Source: Actinacidiphila cocklensis (GTDB lineage: Bacteria; Actinomycetota; Actinomycetes; Streptomycetales; Streptomycetaceae). Taken from it: a stretch of 64,000 bases of DNA. The notes below the pieces were generated by a model that saw only the letters and a list, made by a program, of their open reading frames with translations, did not search any database and had not been told where the DNA came from. The stretch is taken from NCBI RefSeq assembly GCF_907177275.1, contig NZ_CAJSLV010000125.1, positions 124,001 to 188,000 of the forward strand, read 5' to 3'. Shown one piece after another: positions 36,657 through 48,212 of this stretch (position 1 is the stretch's first letter; every line of letters begins with the position of its first letter). Position numbers and translations under genes: made by a program.

Positions 36657-36685
36657 GGGCACTTGCACCGGCGTGCCCGGCCGCG

Positions 36686-37414
36686 TCACCCGTCCTTGGC
36701 GGCGGTGCGCAGTTTGGCGACCTGCTTCACCGGGATCGTGCTGCGCAGGGACGCCGGCTGGTGGTCGGCGCGCACCGTCTCGAAGGCCGCCGTCGTGTCG
36801 CCGGCCCTGACCACGGTGACCAGCACCTGGCCCGCGGCGCCCTTGGCGGTGTCGCCGATCGTGTAGGAGACCTGCTGGTCGCCGAGCCCCGCCGCGGCGG
36901 TCGCGGGCTTCACCACGAAGTGGCTGGTCACGCCGCCGCGCACCACCGCGTAGCCGTGGCACGCGGCGACCGCCGCGGCCAGCTCGTCCAGGACCGCCTT
37001 CGCGTCGCCCGCCCTGTACGAGGCGATGACGGTCAGCGAGATCGTCTTGGCGCCCTTGTCCTTGTCCGTGGTGTCGGTGACCATCGCGCCGGTGTAGACC
37101 TGCCGCGGGTGCTTGGGCTGGCTGCTCCACTGGTCGACCACCGGCTGGCAGGCCGCCACGTCGGCCTTCTGCGCGGCGCCGAGCAGCTGCTCCTTGCTGC
37201 CGGCCGGCAGCACCTGAACGTGCGGCACGTCCGAGGAGGTCAGCAGCGCCGACGTCAGCTTGGCGATGGGCACCGCGCCGGACGCCTTGACCTGCCCCGG
37301 GGTGTCCTTGCCGCCGCCGCCGCAGGCGGTCGCGAGCGCGAGGGCGGGCAGCAGCGCGGCGGCGGCCACGGCCCGCCTACCGGTCAGTAGGCGATGGTCT
37401 GCGCGTATCGGCAT
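36686..37414 (-). CDS. Lipoprotein, paralogue 1 of a pair (unknown function)
   Basis: The 242-residue product has a signal peptide with lipobox LATAC (Cys near residue 31) and is therefore anchored outside the membrane. The mature part begins with a Gly/Lys linker, then alternates helices and strands: LTSALLTSSDVPHVQVLP, CQPVVDQWSS, an AGDAKAVLDELAAAVAACHGY helix in sense, and late VSYTIGD and VLVTVVRAGD strands. The end IPVKQVAKLRTAAKDG closely parallels that of the next gene upstream (LPIDVARKQSEKLKTALAARK in sense), so the two are tandem paralogues. Two to three Cys could form disulfides. It resembles sensor-type lipoproteins of actinobacteria; partner unknown. Confidence 0.8.
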   Translation of the reverse strand: MPIRADHRLLTGRRAVAAAALLPALALATACGGGGKDTPGQVKASGAVPIAKLTSALLTSSDVPHVQVLPAGSKEQLLGAAQKADVAACQPVVDQWSSQPKHPRQVYTGAMVTDTTDKDKGAKTISLTVIASYRAGDAKAVLDELAAAVAACHGYAVVRGGVTSHFVVKPATAAAGLGDQQVSYTIGDTAKGAAGQVLVTVVRAGDTTAAFETVRADHQPASLRSTIPVKQVAKLRTAAKDG

Positions 37415-37477
37415 CGATGCGATCCCCTGTGTCGTTTCCGTCCCCGGCGTCCCACGGGCGACGGCGATCCCCCGGGC

Positions 37478-37518
37478 GGCGGCCCGTTGCCGCGCGACTT
37501 TACGGCAACGGGGCCGCC
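37478..37518 (-). terminator. Hairpin after the second lipoprotein gene
   Basis: GGCGGCCCGTTGCCG (37478-37492) pairs with 37503-37518 with one bulged G and a 10-base loop, 43 bases past the stop at 37561. Confidence 0.8.
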
Positions 37519-37560
37519 CCCTCCGCTGTGGGTCTGCTCACAGCAGGGTGCCCGCGCGGG

Positions 37561-38292
37561 CTACTTCCTGGCCGCCAGCGCGGTCTTGAGCTTCTCGCTC
37601 TGCTTGCGCGCCACGTCGATGGGCAGCGGTCCCGCGCCGCCGCTGGACTTCACCGACACGTACGCCGTCACCGTGTCGCCGGTCTGCACGACGGCCACCA
37701 GCGCGGCGCCGGTCTTCTTGTCCGCCGAGTCGTTCATCACGTACGACACCGACTCGTCGCCGGTCGGCACCGCGGGTCCCTTGCTGACGGTGAAGGGCGT
37801 CTTCGTCCCCGAGCTGTCGGTGGCGGTGAAGCCCGTGCAGCCGGCGAGCGCGGTCTTCACCGACTCGATCACCTTCTTCGCGTCGCCCGGCGCATGGCTG
37901 GCCACCAGCATCTGGTTGATCACGTCGGGAGTCGCGCCGCTGGTCTTCGTGGTCTTGGCGAAGGCCGCGCCGACGAACGCCATCCGGTGGATCTTCGGAC
38001 TGCTGCTGGTGACGTCGGCGAGCGGCTGGCAGACCGCCTTGTCCGCGGTGAGCGTGGAGGTGTCGGAGGAGTCGGCGGTCTGCGACGGCTGGACGGTCCA
38101 GCCGGGCAGGTCGGAGTCCGTGACCAGTGCCCTGCTGAGCTGGTCGGTGGTCAGCGGCGCCTTGCCGCTGAGGATGTTCGCCGTGCCGTCCGGGACCTTG
38201 GGGGAGTCCTTGGAGTCGGCGGACGAGCAGGCGGCGGCGAGCAGCAGCGCGGGCAGCGCTGCCGCGGCCAGACGGAGCCGGGTCTTGTGCAT
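37561..38292 (-). CDS. Lipoprotein, paralogue 2 of a pair (unknown function)
   Basis: The 243-residue protein has a short positively charged start (MHKTRLRL), a hydrophobic core and lipobox LAAAC (Cys near residue 22). The mature region matches the neighbouring lipoprotein in order of elements: LSRALVTDSDLPGWTV, a CQPLADV segment, an APGDAKKVIESVKTALAGCTGF helix in sense, the ESVSYVMND strand and the GAALVAVVQTGDTV strand. ATG 38292 is preferred for a normal signal peptide; GTG 38301 in frame adds three residues. Each gene of the pair has its own terminator, so expression is probably separate. They lie between the two deaminase/SUKH loci. Confidence 0.8.
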   Translation of the reverse strand: MHKTRLRLAAAALPALLLAAACSSADSKDSPKVPDGTANILSGKAPLTTDQLSRALVTDSDLPGWTVQPSQTADSSDTSTLTADKAVCQPLADVTSSSPKIHRMAFVGAAFAKTTKTSGATPDVINQMLVASHAPGDAKKVIESVKTALAGCTGFTATDSSGTKTPFTVSKGPAVPTGDESVSYVMNDSADKKTGAALVAVVQTGDTVTAYVSVKSSGGAGPLPIDVARKQSEKLKTALAARK

Positions 38293-38301
38293 CGAGGTCA
38301 C

Positions 38302-38774
38302 ATTCCCTGGTTCGGCGGTGTGGGGGGACCCGCAGGCGCGGGCCGACTGCCGATACTCCCTGCTCGCGGTGGCTCGCGTCCATGCCGGACCGGACGCTGT
38401 GTCCCTGCTGTGCGGCGCACATGACGGAGCGTTCGGTCGGCGGGTTCGGCGGGCTCGGCGGCTCGGCGGCTCGGCGGCGGGTTCGGGCGGCGGGCTCGGC
38501 CATATGTGCGGCCGCCCGGCGGCCGCGCATGTGTCACGCCGCCGCTATGTACGCCGCCGGTGGCTTTCATGCCGTCCGGATGTGACGTTCATGTGTTCGG
38601 TGTGTACGCACTGTGCCTGCCGTGTCGGCTTTCGGTCACCCGATGGTGACATGGCCCACACACAATGGGCGCGCAGACGTGTTCCGCTTCCCCATCTCGC
38701 GGCGCGTTTGGCACTCTGATCAACGTACGGGGGATCGCCCGCCCGGCGGGCGGACGGAGGGACGCACGTAAAAC
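38302..38774. other. 473-base divergent regulatory region before the YwqJ/SUKH-3 operon
   Basis: No convincing gene. Bases about 38436-38500 hold an imperfect CGGCGGCTCGG tandem array. A palindrome GTCACC-CGAT-GGTGAC (38635-38650) is a candidate operator, similar in shape to BldD- or CRP-type sites. A purine-rich GGACGGAGGGACG at 38751-38763 lies 11 bases before ATG 38775 and may serve as ribosome-binding site. Confidence 0.5.
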
Positions 38775-39290
38775 ATGACAACTCACTTTCCGCCGGCAGG
38801 GGCCGCCGACCCCAGGCTGACCTGGAGCGCGCCCCGGCACCGGGAGGGACCGCCGTCGCTGCGGCACCGCAGGGACGGCATCCTGCCCGCGGTCGCCGCC
38901 GCGCTGTCCATCCGCGACGAGGTGCTCAGCTGCACCGGCGCCAAGGGCGACCAGCCGCCCGTACTGCACCCGATCGTGCAGGAGTTCCTGGACGCGCTGC
39001 CCGCTGCGCAGCGTGAGCGCTTCACCGGCCGGTGCGCGGAGCCGGTGCTCATTTCACGGCATCTGGCCGCGGTCGAGGCGCAGCGCAGCAAGCGGGCCTC
39101 GCGCCGCCCGCTGACCCAGGGCGAGGCGCGCAAGGCGCTGCGCGGGGCGAAGCTGACGGCCCGCCGGATACGCGAGGACGGCGACCCCGCGCACGGCGCA
39201 TACGCCGCGCCCTGCCGCTCCTGCGCCCCGCTGCTGGCCCACTTCGGGGTACGGGCGGTCGACCCGTCGGCAGAAGCAGAAGGGGAATGA
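38775..39290 (+). CDS. YwqJ-like putative deaminase
   Basis: The 171-residue protein carries the two signatures of the cytidine-deaminase-like fold: C87-A-E89 (GRCAEPVLISRHL; Cys in place of the first zinc His, as in several toxin deaminases) and P-C147-RS-C150 (APCRSCAPLLAHFGV). Spacing and length fit the YwqJ-type family linked to polymorphic toxins. There is no signal peptide or export domain, and the N-terminal 40 residues are basic and disordered. Its stop overlaps the next ATG (ATGA), so it is translationally coupled to a SUKH-3 protein, which is expected to hold it in check. The target nucleotide or RNA is unknown. Confidence 0.8.
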   Translation: MTTHFPPAGAADPRLTWSAPRHREGPPSLRHRRDGILPAVAAALSIRDEVLSCTGAKGDQPPVLHPIVQEFLDALPAAQRERFTGRCAEPVLISRHLAAVEAQRSKRASRRPLTQGEARKALRGAKLTARRIREDGDPAHGAYAAPCRSCAPLLAHFGVRAVDPSAEAEGE

Positions 39291-39790
39291 ACGCCCCGAT
39301 GACAGCCAGTGTGCGATTCCCCGTCGGCGTCGACGCCGCGCTGCGGGCCGGCGGCTGGGAGCCCGGCCGCTGGGACATCAAGCAGGCCGAGGACTGGGCC
39401 GACCTGCTGCGCGACCACGTGTCGCCCGGCGGCCACCGGCACGCCGTCTTCCCGGCCGCCGTCGAGGCGTGGGCCGAGTTCGGCGGGCTCGCCTACCCGC
39501 CCGCCTCAGGACCCGGCCGGCAGGTCGCGCCCAGCGCGGTCACCGTGGACCCGCTCGTGGGCCTGCACATGGCGCGTACGTTCTCCGACCTCGGCCGGGC
39601 GCTGGAGACCGAGGTCAGCCCGCTCGGCGAGGAGCCCGGCTCCGGCGCCCTGCTGGCCATCGACGCCGAGGGCCGGGTCTACGCCATCGACCACGCGGGG
39701 GACTGGTACGCCGGCCCCGACATCGACCTCGCCCTGGCCACGCTGATCGGCGGCGGCCGCACCGTACGCCTCACCCTCGCAGCCCACTGA
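39287..39790 (+). CDS. SUKH-3 domain protein, predicted partner/immunity of the YwqJ deaminase
   Basis: The 167-residue protein shows the SUKH-3 pattern: ALRAGGWEPGRWDIKQAEDWADLL near residue 14, FPAAVEAWAEFGGLAYP, VDPLVGLHMARTFSDLGRALETEVSPLGEE in sense, and the late LLAIDAEGRVYAIDHAGDWYAGPDIDLALATLIGG in sense. SUKH-3 proteins commonly neutralise deaminase or nuclease toxins made from the neighbouring gene. ATG 39287 overlaps the deaminase stop by four bases, so the two are made in step. The same logic is seen in the SUKH-1/SUKH-4 locus 2.2 kb away. Confidence 0.85.
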   Translation: MNAPMTASVRFPVGVDAALRAGGWEPGRWDIKQAEDWADLLRDHVSPGGHRHAVFPAAVEAWAEFGGLAYPPASGPGRQVAPSAVTVDPLVGLHMARTFSDLGRALETEVSPLGEEPGSGALLAIDAEGRVYAIDHAGDWYAGPDIDLALATLIGGGRTVRLTLAAH

Positions 39791-39828
39791 CCTGCGCCCG
39801 AGCGGCTCGCCGAGGCGTGGCCCTTACC

Positions 39829-39899
39829 CCGGTACGAGCCGGGTCCTGCCGTCCCCTAGGGGGAGGCACCTACTTTGGGGCACCCCAGGTTCGTACCGG
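39829..39899. promoter_or_regulatory. Long-spaced inverted repeat upstream of the ABC transporter
   Basis: CCGGTACGA (39829-39837) and TCGTACCGG (39891-39899) are perfect 9-base inverted arms 53 bases apart. The DNA between holds CCCCTAGGGGG and a GGGGCACCCC run. It may be two operator halves joined by looping or a large leader hairpin. Confidence 0.4.
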
Positions 39900-40059
39900 C
39901 GGATGACGTTCGCGCCTTAGGCGTTCCTTACGGTCATAGGGCGGGGTGGGGATACCCCCACCAGCAAGACGGAGACCTTCCCCATCGTGCGGCACGGCGG
40001 GCTCCAGCAGGCTGATGTACACACAGCAGCCCGATCCACACGACGACACAGGAGACACA

Positions 40060-40848
40060 GTGACAACGGCAGTGACGATTCCCAAGGCCGGGGGCAACGG
40101 AGGACGTTCAGCTGTTGCCGCTGCGGGGCGCTCGGTGACGAAGTCGTACGGCGCGGGCGAGACCCGCGTCGTCGCGCTGGACGCGGTGGACGTGGACATC
40201 ATGCGCGGCCGCTTCACCGCGATCATGGGTCCCTCGGGCTCCGGCAAGTCCACCCTCATGCACTGCCTCGCCGGACTCGACACGGTCACCGAGGGCCGCA
40301 TCTGGGTCGGCGAGAGCGAGATCACCGGCATGAAGGACAAGAAGCTCACCCAGCTGCGCCGGGACAAGATCGGCTTCATCTTCCAGTCCTTCAACCTGCT
40401 CCCGACCCTCAACGCGGCGGAGAACATCACGCTGCCGATGGACATCGCGGGCCGCAAGGTCGACCGCGAGTGGTTCGACCGGGTCGTGGAGACCGTCGGC
40501 CTGGCCGGCCGGCTCAAGCACCGCCCGACCCAGCTGTCCGGCGGCCAGCAGCAGCGCGTCGCCGTGGCCCGCGCCCTGGCCGCCCGCCCCGAGATCATCT
40601 TCGGCGACGAGCCGACCGGAAACCTCGACTCGCGGGCCGGCGCCGAGGTCCTGGGCTTCCTGCGCCGCTCGGTCGACGAACTCGGCCAGACCATCGTCAT
40701 GGTCACCCACGACCCGGTCGCCGCCTCCTACGCCGACCGCGTCCTCTACCTGGCCGACGGCCGGATCGTGGACGAGATGGCCAACCCGACGGCCGAGTCC
40801 GTCCTGGAGCGCATGAAGTCCTTCGACGGTCGCGGGAGGACCTCATGA
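40060..40848 (+). CDS. ABC transporter ATP-binding protein (MacB/LolD type)
   Basis: The 262-residue ATPase belongs to the group that pairs with FtsX-like permeases. It has a 25-residue N-terminal extension, then Walker A GPSGSGKST (near residue 58), the Q-loop FQSFNLLPTLNA, signature LSGGQQQRVAVARAL, Walker B IIFGDEPTGNLD and the switch His in VTHDP. GTG 40060 (VTTAVTIPKAGG) follows GGAG by 6 bases; longer upstream starts are less likely. Its stop overlaps the permease start (ATGA), so they form one complex. Such transporters act as mechanotransmitters or export lipoproteins and peptides, including antibiotics; substrate unknown. Confidence 0.93.
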   Translation: MTTAVTIPKAGGNGGRSAVAAAGRSVTKSYGAGETRVVALDAVDVDIMRGRFTAIMGPSGSGKSTLMHCLAGLDTVTEGRIWVGESEITGMKDKKLTQLRRDKIGFIFQSFNLLPTLNAAENITLPMDIAGRKVDREWFDRVVETVGLAGRLKHRPTQLSGGQQQRVAVARALAARPEIIFGDEPTGNLDSRAGAEVLGFLRRSVDELGQTIVMVTHDPVAASYADRVLYLADGRIVDEMANPTAESVLERMKSFDGRGRTS

Positions 40849-43415
40849 CCGTCCTCAAGACCTCGGTGCGCAACTTCTTCGCGCACAAGGGCAGAATGGC
40901 CCTCTCGGCGATCGCCGTCCTGCTCTCGGTGGCCTTCGTCTGCGGCACCCTGGTGTTCACCGACACCATGACCGCCACCTTCGACAAGCTCTTCGGCTCC
41001 ACCGCCTCCGACGTCACCATCAGCGCCAAGAAGGTCGACGACCGGCAGGCCACCGGGATGCCGGACGCCGTCCCCGCCTCGCTCCAGCAGAAGCTGGTGC
41101 ACGTGGCCGGCGTCGCCACGTCCGACCCCGACGTGACCAGCCAGGACGTCACCGTCGCGGACGCCGAGAACGACAAGATCAGCCCGTCGTCCGGCGCCCC
41201 GACCATCGTCAGCAACTGGGACCCCACCGAGACCAAGGCCGTGGAGATCTCCTCCGGCCACATCCCGCAGGGCGCGGACCAGGCGGTACTGGACGCCGAC
41301 ACCGCCAAGAAGCACCACCTGGGGATCGGCGACACGCTGCGGGTCATCGCGGCCCCCGGCGACTTCAAGGTCACCATCTCCGGCATCGCCACCTTCAAGA
41401 CCACCAACCCGGGCGCGGCGGTCGTCTACATCGACACCGCCACCGCGCAGGCCAAGCTGCTCGGCAGCACCTCGGAGTACACCGGCTTCGGCCTGACCGC
41501 CGCCGCCGGCACCACCGACGACCAGCTCAAGCAGAACGTCAAGGCGGCCATCGGCAGCGGCTACACCATCGACACCGCGGCCGAGACCAAGAAGAAGGAC
41601 CAGGACGACCTCGGCGGCTTCCTGAACTTCATGAAGTACGCGATGCTCGGCTTCGCCGGTATCGCCGTCCTGGTCGGCATCTTCCTGATCGTCAACACCT
41701 TCTCCATGCTGGTCGCCCAGCGCACCCGGGAGATCGGGCTGATGCGGGCGCTCGGCTCCAGCCGCCGGCAGGTCAACAGGTCGGTGCTGATCGAGGCGGT
41801 GCTGCTCGGCGTCACCGGCTCGGTGCTCGGCATCGGCGGCGGCATCGGCCTGGCCATCGGGCTGATGAACCTGATGGGCAAGGTCGGGATGAAGCTCGAC
41901 ACCTCCGAGCTGACCATCAAGGCCACCACGCCGGTCATCGGCCTGGCCATCGGCGTCATCGTCACCGTGGTCTCCGCCTACATCCCGGCCCGCCGGGCGG
42001 GCAAGATCTCCCCGATGGCCGCGCTGCGGGACGCCGGCACCCCGGCCGACGGCAGGGCGGGACGCATCCGCGCCGCGATCGGCATCCTGGTCTGCGCGGC
42101 CGGCGCGCTGGCCCTGGTCGGTGCGGGACAGGCCGACAAGGCCTCCTCCGGCGGCGGTCTGCTGGGCCTGGGCGTGCTGCTCACCCTGGTCGGCTTCGTC
42201 ATCGTCGGCCCGCTGCTGGCCGGTGTGATCGTACGGGCGGTGAGCGCGGTCGTCCTGCGCTTCTTCGGCCCGATGGGACGCCTCGCCGAGCGCAACGCGC
42301 TGCGGAACCCGCGGCGTACCGGCGCCACCGCCTCCGCGCTGATGATCGGCCTGGCCCTGGTGGCCGGCATGTCGGTGGTCGGCTCGTCCATGGTGGCCTC
42401 CGCCAACGACCAGCTCGACAAGTCGGTCGGCGCGGACTTCATCGTCCAGGTCGGCAACAACGGCAACCAGACGCTCACCCCGGCCGCGGAGAAGGCGCTC
42501 ACCTCGACGAAGGACATCGAGCACTTCACCCACTACACGGTCGTCAACGCCAAGCTCACGCTGCCGTCCGGCAGCACCGTCAAGACGGACCTGAGTGCGG
42601 CCGACCCGACCTACCCGCAGGACCTGCAGCTCAAGACCGTCCAGGGCAAGCTCGCCGACGCCTACGGCAAGGACGCGATGTCGCTGCCCGAGGGCTTCGC
42701 CAAGGACCACCACCTCAAGCTCGGCGACGAGCTGACCGTGCTGATGACCGGCGGCCGGCCCGCGCACCTGAAGGTCGCCGCGATCACCAGCGACGACACC
42801 ACCATCGAGCACGGGTCGATGTTCACCAACATCGCCACCGCCCGCAGCTACCTGCCCGCGGACAAGATGCCCGGCGACTTCATGATGTTCGCCAAGGCGG
42901 TGGACGGCAAGGAGAAGGAGGCCTACGCCTCGCTCAAGGCCTCCGTGAAGTCCTACCCGCAGATCGACGTCCGCGACCAGGCCGACTACAAGGACCTCAT
43001 CCAGAGCCAGGTCAACCAGCTGCTCTACATGATCTACGCGCTGCTCGGCCTCGCGATCATCGTCGCCATCCTCGGCGTGGTGAACACCCTGGCGCTGTCG
43101 GTGGTGGAGCGCACCCGGGAGATCGGCCTTATGCGGGCCATCGGCACCTCGCGGCGCCAGCTGCGCCGGATGATCCGCCTGGAGTCGGTCGTCATCGCGC
43201 TCTTCGGCGCCCTGGTGGGCCTGGGCCTCGGCCTCGGCTGGGGCGCCACCGGGCAGCGGGTGCTCGCCTCCCAGGGCCTGGGCATCCTGCAGATCCCCTG
43301 GGCGACGATCGTGATCGTCTTCATCGGCTCCGCGGTGGTGGGCCTGCTCGCCGCCCTCCTCCCGGCCTTCCGGGCGGGCCGCATGAACGTCCTCAACGCC
43401 ATCGCCACGGACTAG
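40845..43415 (+). CDS. FtsX-like ABC permease (DUF214 type)
   Basis: The 856-residue permease has the duplicated FtsX-like plan: one N-terminal helix (about 20-40), a large extracellular domain, three helices ending near residue 390 with MLVAQRTREIGLMRALGSSRRQV, two central helices (about 410-460), a second extracellular domain (about 510-710) and three final helices with LSVVERTREIGLMRAIGTSRRQL. The two E-I-G-L-M-R-A motifs are the coupling helices that contact the ATPase. GGGAGGA precedes ATG 40845. A terminator hairpin follows. No two-component genes are adjacent, unlike many bacitracin-type exporters. Confidence 0.92.
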   Translation: MTVLKTSVRNFFAHKGRMALSAIAVLLSVAFVCGTLVFTDTMTATFDKLFGSTASDVTISAKKVDDRQATGMPDAVPASLQQKLVHVAGVATSDPDVTSQDVTVADAENDKISPSSGAPTIVSNWDPTETKAVEISSGHIPQGADQAVLDADTAKKHHLGIGDTLRVIAAPGDFKVTISGIATFKTTNPGAAVVYIDTATAQAKLLGSTSEYTGFGLTAAAGTTDDQLKQNVKAAIGSGYTIDTAAETKKKDQDDLGGFLNFMKYAMLGFAGIAVLVGIFLIVNTFSMLVAQRTREIGLMRALGSSRRQVNRSVLIEAVLLGVTGSVLGIGGGIGLAIGLMNLMGKVGMKLDTSELTIKATTPVIGLAIGVIVTVVSAYIPARRAGKISPMAALRDAGTPADGRAGRIRAAIGILVCAAGALALVGAGQADKASSGGGLLGLGVLLTLVGFVIVGPLLAGVIVRAVSAVVLRFFGPMGRLAERNALRNPRRTGATASALMIGLALVAGMSVVGSSMVASANDQLDKSVGADFIVQVGNNGNQTLTPAAEKALTSTKDIEHFTHYTVVNAKLTLPSGSTVKTDLSAADPTYPQDLQLKTVQGKLADAYGKDAMSLPEGFAKDHHLKLGDELTVLMTGGRPAHLKVAAITSDDTTIEHGSMFTNIATARSYLPADKMPGDFMMFAKAVDGKEKEAYASLKASVKSYPQIDVRDQADYKDLIQSQVNQLLYMIYALLGLAIIVAILGVVNTLALSVVERTREIGLMRAIGTSRRQLRRMIRLESVVIALFGALVGLGLGLGWGATGQRVLASQGLGILQIPWATIVIVFIGSAVVGLLAALLPAFRAGRMNVLNAIATD

Positions 43416-43433
43416 CGCCCGTACGCGACCCGC

Positions 43434-43465
43434 GCACCCCCGTGCCCGCCAGGGCGCGGGGGTGC
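43434..43465 (+). terminator. Terminator of the ABC transporter operon
   Basis: GCACCCCCG (43434-43442) pairs perfectly with CGGGGGTGC (43457-43465) over a 14-base loop, shortly after the permease stop. Confidence 0.65.
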
Positions 43466-43560
43466 CGTGCGTTCCGGGGGCGCCCCGCAGCGCCCGGGGG
43501 GAGGCGTACCGGGAGTGAACCCCGGCCGGAGGCCGTACGCTGGAGTGACCCCCGGCCCGT

Positions 43561-43570
43561 GACACGTGTC
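43561..43570. promoter_or_regulatory. GACACGTGTC palindrome upstream of mfd
   Basis: A perfect 10-base palindrome flanked by GCCC and GGGC lies 74 bases before the mfd start. It may be an operator; no protein is suggested by the sequence itself. Confidence 0.35.
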
Positions 43571-43643
43571 GGGCGGTTCGCGTTGCCCGTGGAAGCAGGG
43601 CGTGGCGGCGCCCCCCTGACCCACCCCCCGGGACGGAACCTGT

Positions 43644-47183
<3,540 letters not shown>

Positions 47184-47259
47184 CCCCCGCACCTCCACCC
47201 TCCTGTCCTCAGTCCCCTCCCGATCGCCCCCGGCCGGCGACCGCCGCCCCGCCCGCGGT

Positions 47260-47265
47260 TACAGT
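47260..47265 (+). promoter_or_regulatory. -10 element (TACAGT) for a leaderless gene
   Basis: TACAGT ends 6 bases before GTG 47272, placing the transcript start at or next to the start codon. No ribosome-binding site is present. Confidence 0.5.
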
Positions 47266-47271
47266 GCGGGC

Positions 47272-48204
47272 GTGACGATCACCGGTGCGGGGACGAACGT
47301 AAGGCCGCTGGCCCCCGGGCAGCGCGCCCGGCTGCTGGTCGGCGACATCGAGGGCGGCCTTCCGCGGCTCGTCCACGAGACCGCGGACAGCGCCCTGGAG
47401 GCGCCCAACTGGTCCCCCGACGGCCGCTGGCTGGTCTTCAACCAGGACGGCCTGCTGCTGCGCATCCCCGCCGACGCCGCACCCGGTGACGGAGTGCTGC
47501 CCGAGGTCATCGACACCGGCGGCATCACCGACGCCAACAACGACCACGTGCTGTCGCCGGACGGCGCCACCGTCTACCTGTCCGCGGGCGACGGGCACAT
47601 CCACGCGGTCCCCTTCACCGGCGGTCCGGCCCGCCGGGTCACCAACGACCGCGGCCCCGGCCCCTTCCGGCACTTCCTGCACGGCGTCTCACCGGACGGG
47701 CTGACCCTGTCCTACGTCGGTGTGGAGCCGTACGGCGGCGACGAATGGGGCTACCGCAACATCTTCACCGTCCCCGCGGCAGGCGGCCCCGACACCCGGC
47801 TGACCGACACCCCGGCGCCTGCCGACGGCCCGGAGTTCACCCCCGACGGCGACTGGATCCTCTTCAACTCCGAGCACGGCGCCACCGTCCCGGGTCACGC
47901 CCAGCTCTTCCGTATGCGCCCCGACGGCTCCGACCTGACCCGGCTGACCTCGGACGAACGCGTCAACTGGTTCCCCCATCCCTCCCCCGACGGGCGGCAC
48001 GTCCTCTACATCAGCTTCCCGCCCGGCACCGAGGGCCATCCCGCCGACCGCGACGTCGTGCTGCGCCTGCTGGACCCCGCCGGCGGCGCCCCGCGCGACC
48101 TGCTCGCCTTCTTCGGCGGCCAGGGCAGCCTCAACGTCAACAGCTGGTCCCCCGACAGCCGCCACTTCGCCTACGTCGACTACCCGGTCGAGCCGGGGTC
48201 ATAG
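47272..48204 (+). CDS. TolB-like/PD40 beta-propeller protein
   Basis: The 310-residue protein is a cytoplasmic propeller of about six blades. Each blade has a WSPDGRWLVF-type motif: APNWSPDGRW, VLSPDGATVYL, GVSPDGLTLSY, FTPDGDWILFNS, HPSPDGRHVLYI and SWSPDSRHFAYV. These match TolB/PD40 repeats also seen in the propeller of prolyl oligopeptidases, but there is no hydrolase domain and no signal peptide. GTG 47272 appears leaderless. Its stop is 8 bases from that of a convergent membrane-protein gene. Role unknown; likely a binding scaffold or sugar-related enzyme. Confidence 0.82.
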   Translation: MTITGAGTNVRPLAPGQRARLLVGDIEGGLPRLVHETADSALEAPNWSPDGRWLVFNQDGLLLRIPADAAPGDGVLPEVIDTGGITDANNDHVLSPDGATVYLSAGDGHIHAVPFTGGPARRVTNDRGPGPFRHFLHGVSPDGLTLSYVGVEPYGGDEWGYRNIFTVPAAGGPDTRLTDTPAPADGPEFTPDGDWILFNSEHGATVPGHAQLFRMRPDGSDLTRLTSDERVNWFPHPSPDGRHVLYISFPPGTEGHPADRDVVLRLLDPAGGAPRDLLAFFGGQGSLNVNSWSPDSRHFAYVDYPVEPGS

Positions 48205-48212
48205 GGCCTGTC

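Noticed and set aside
38436..38500. Possible CRISPR-like array of CGGCGGCTCGG units
   Set aside because: Units are contiguous without spacers and imperfect; a simple GC-rich tandem repeat.
38382..38585. Small Cys-rich open frame (67 residues) between the lipoprotein and the YwqJ gene
   Set aside because: Weak third-position bias, inside an imperfect GC-rich tandem array, no ribosome-binding site.
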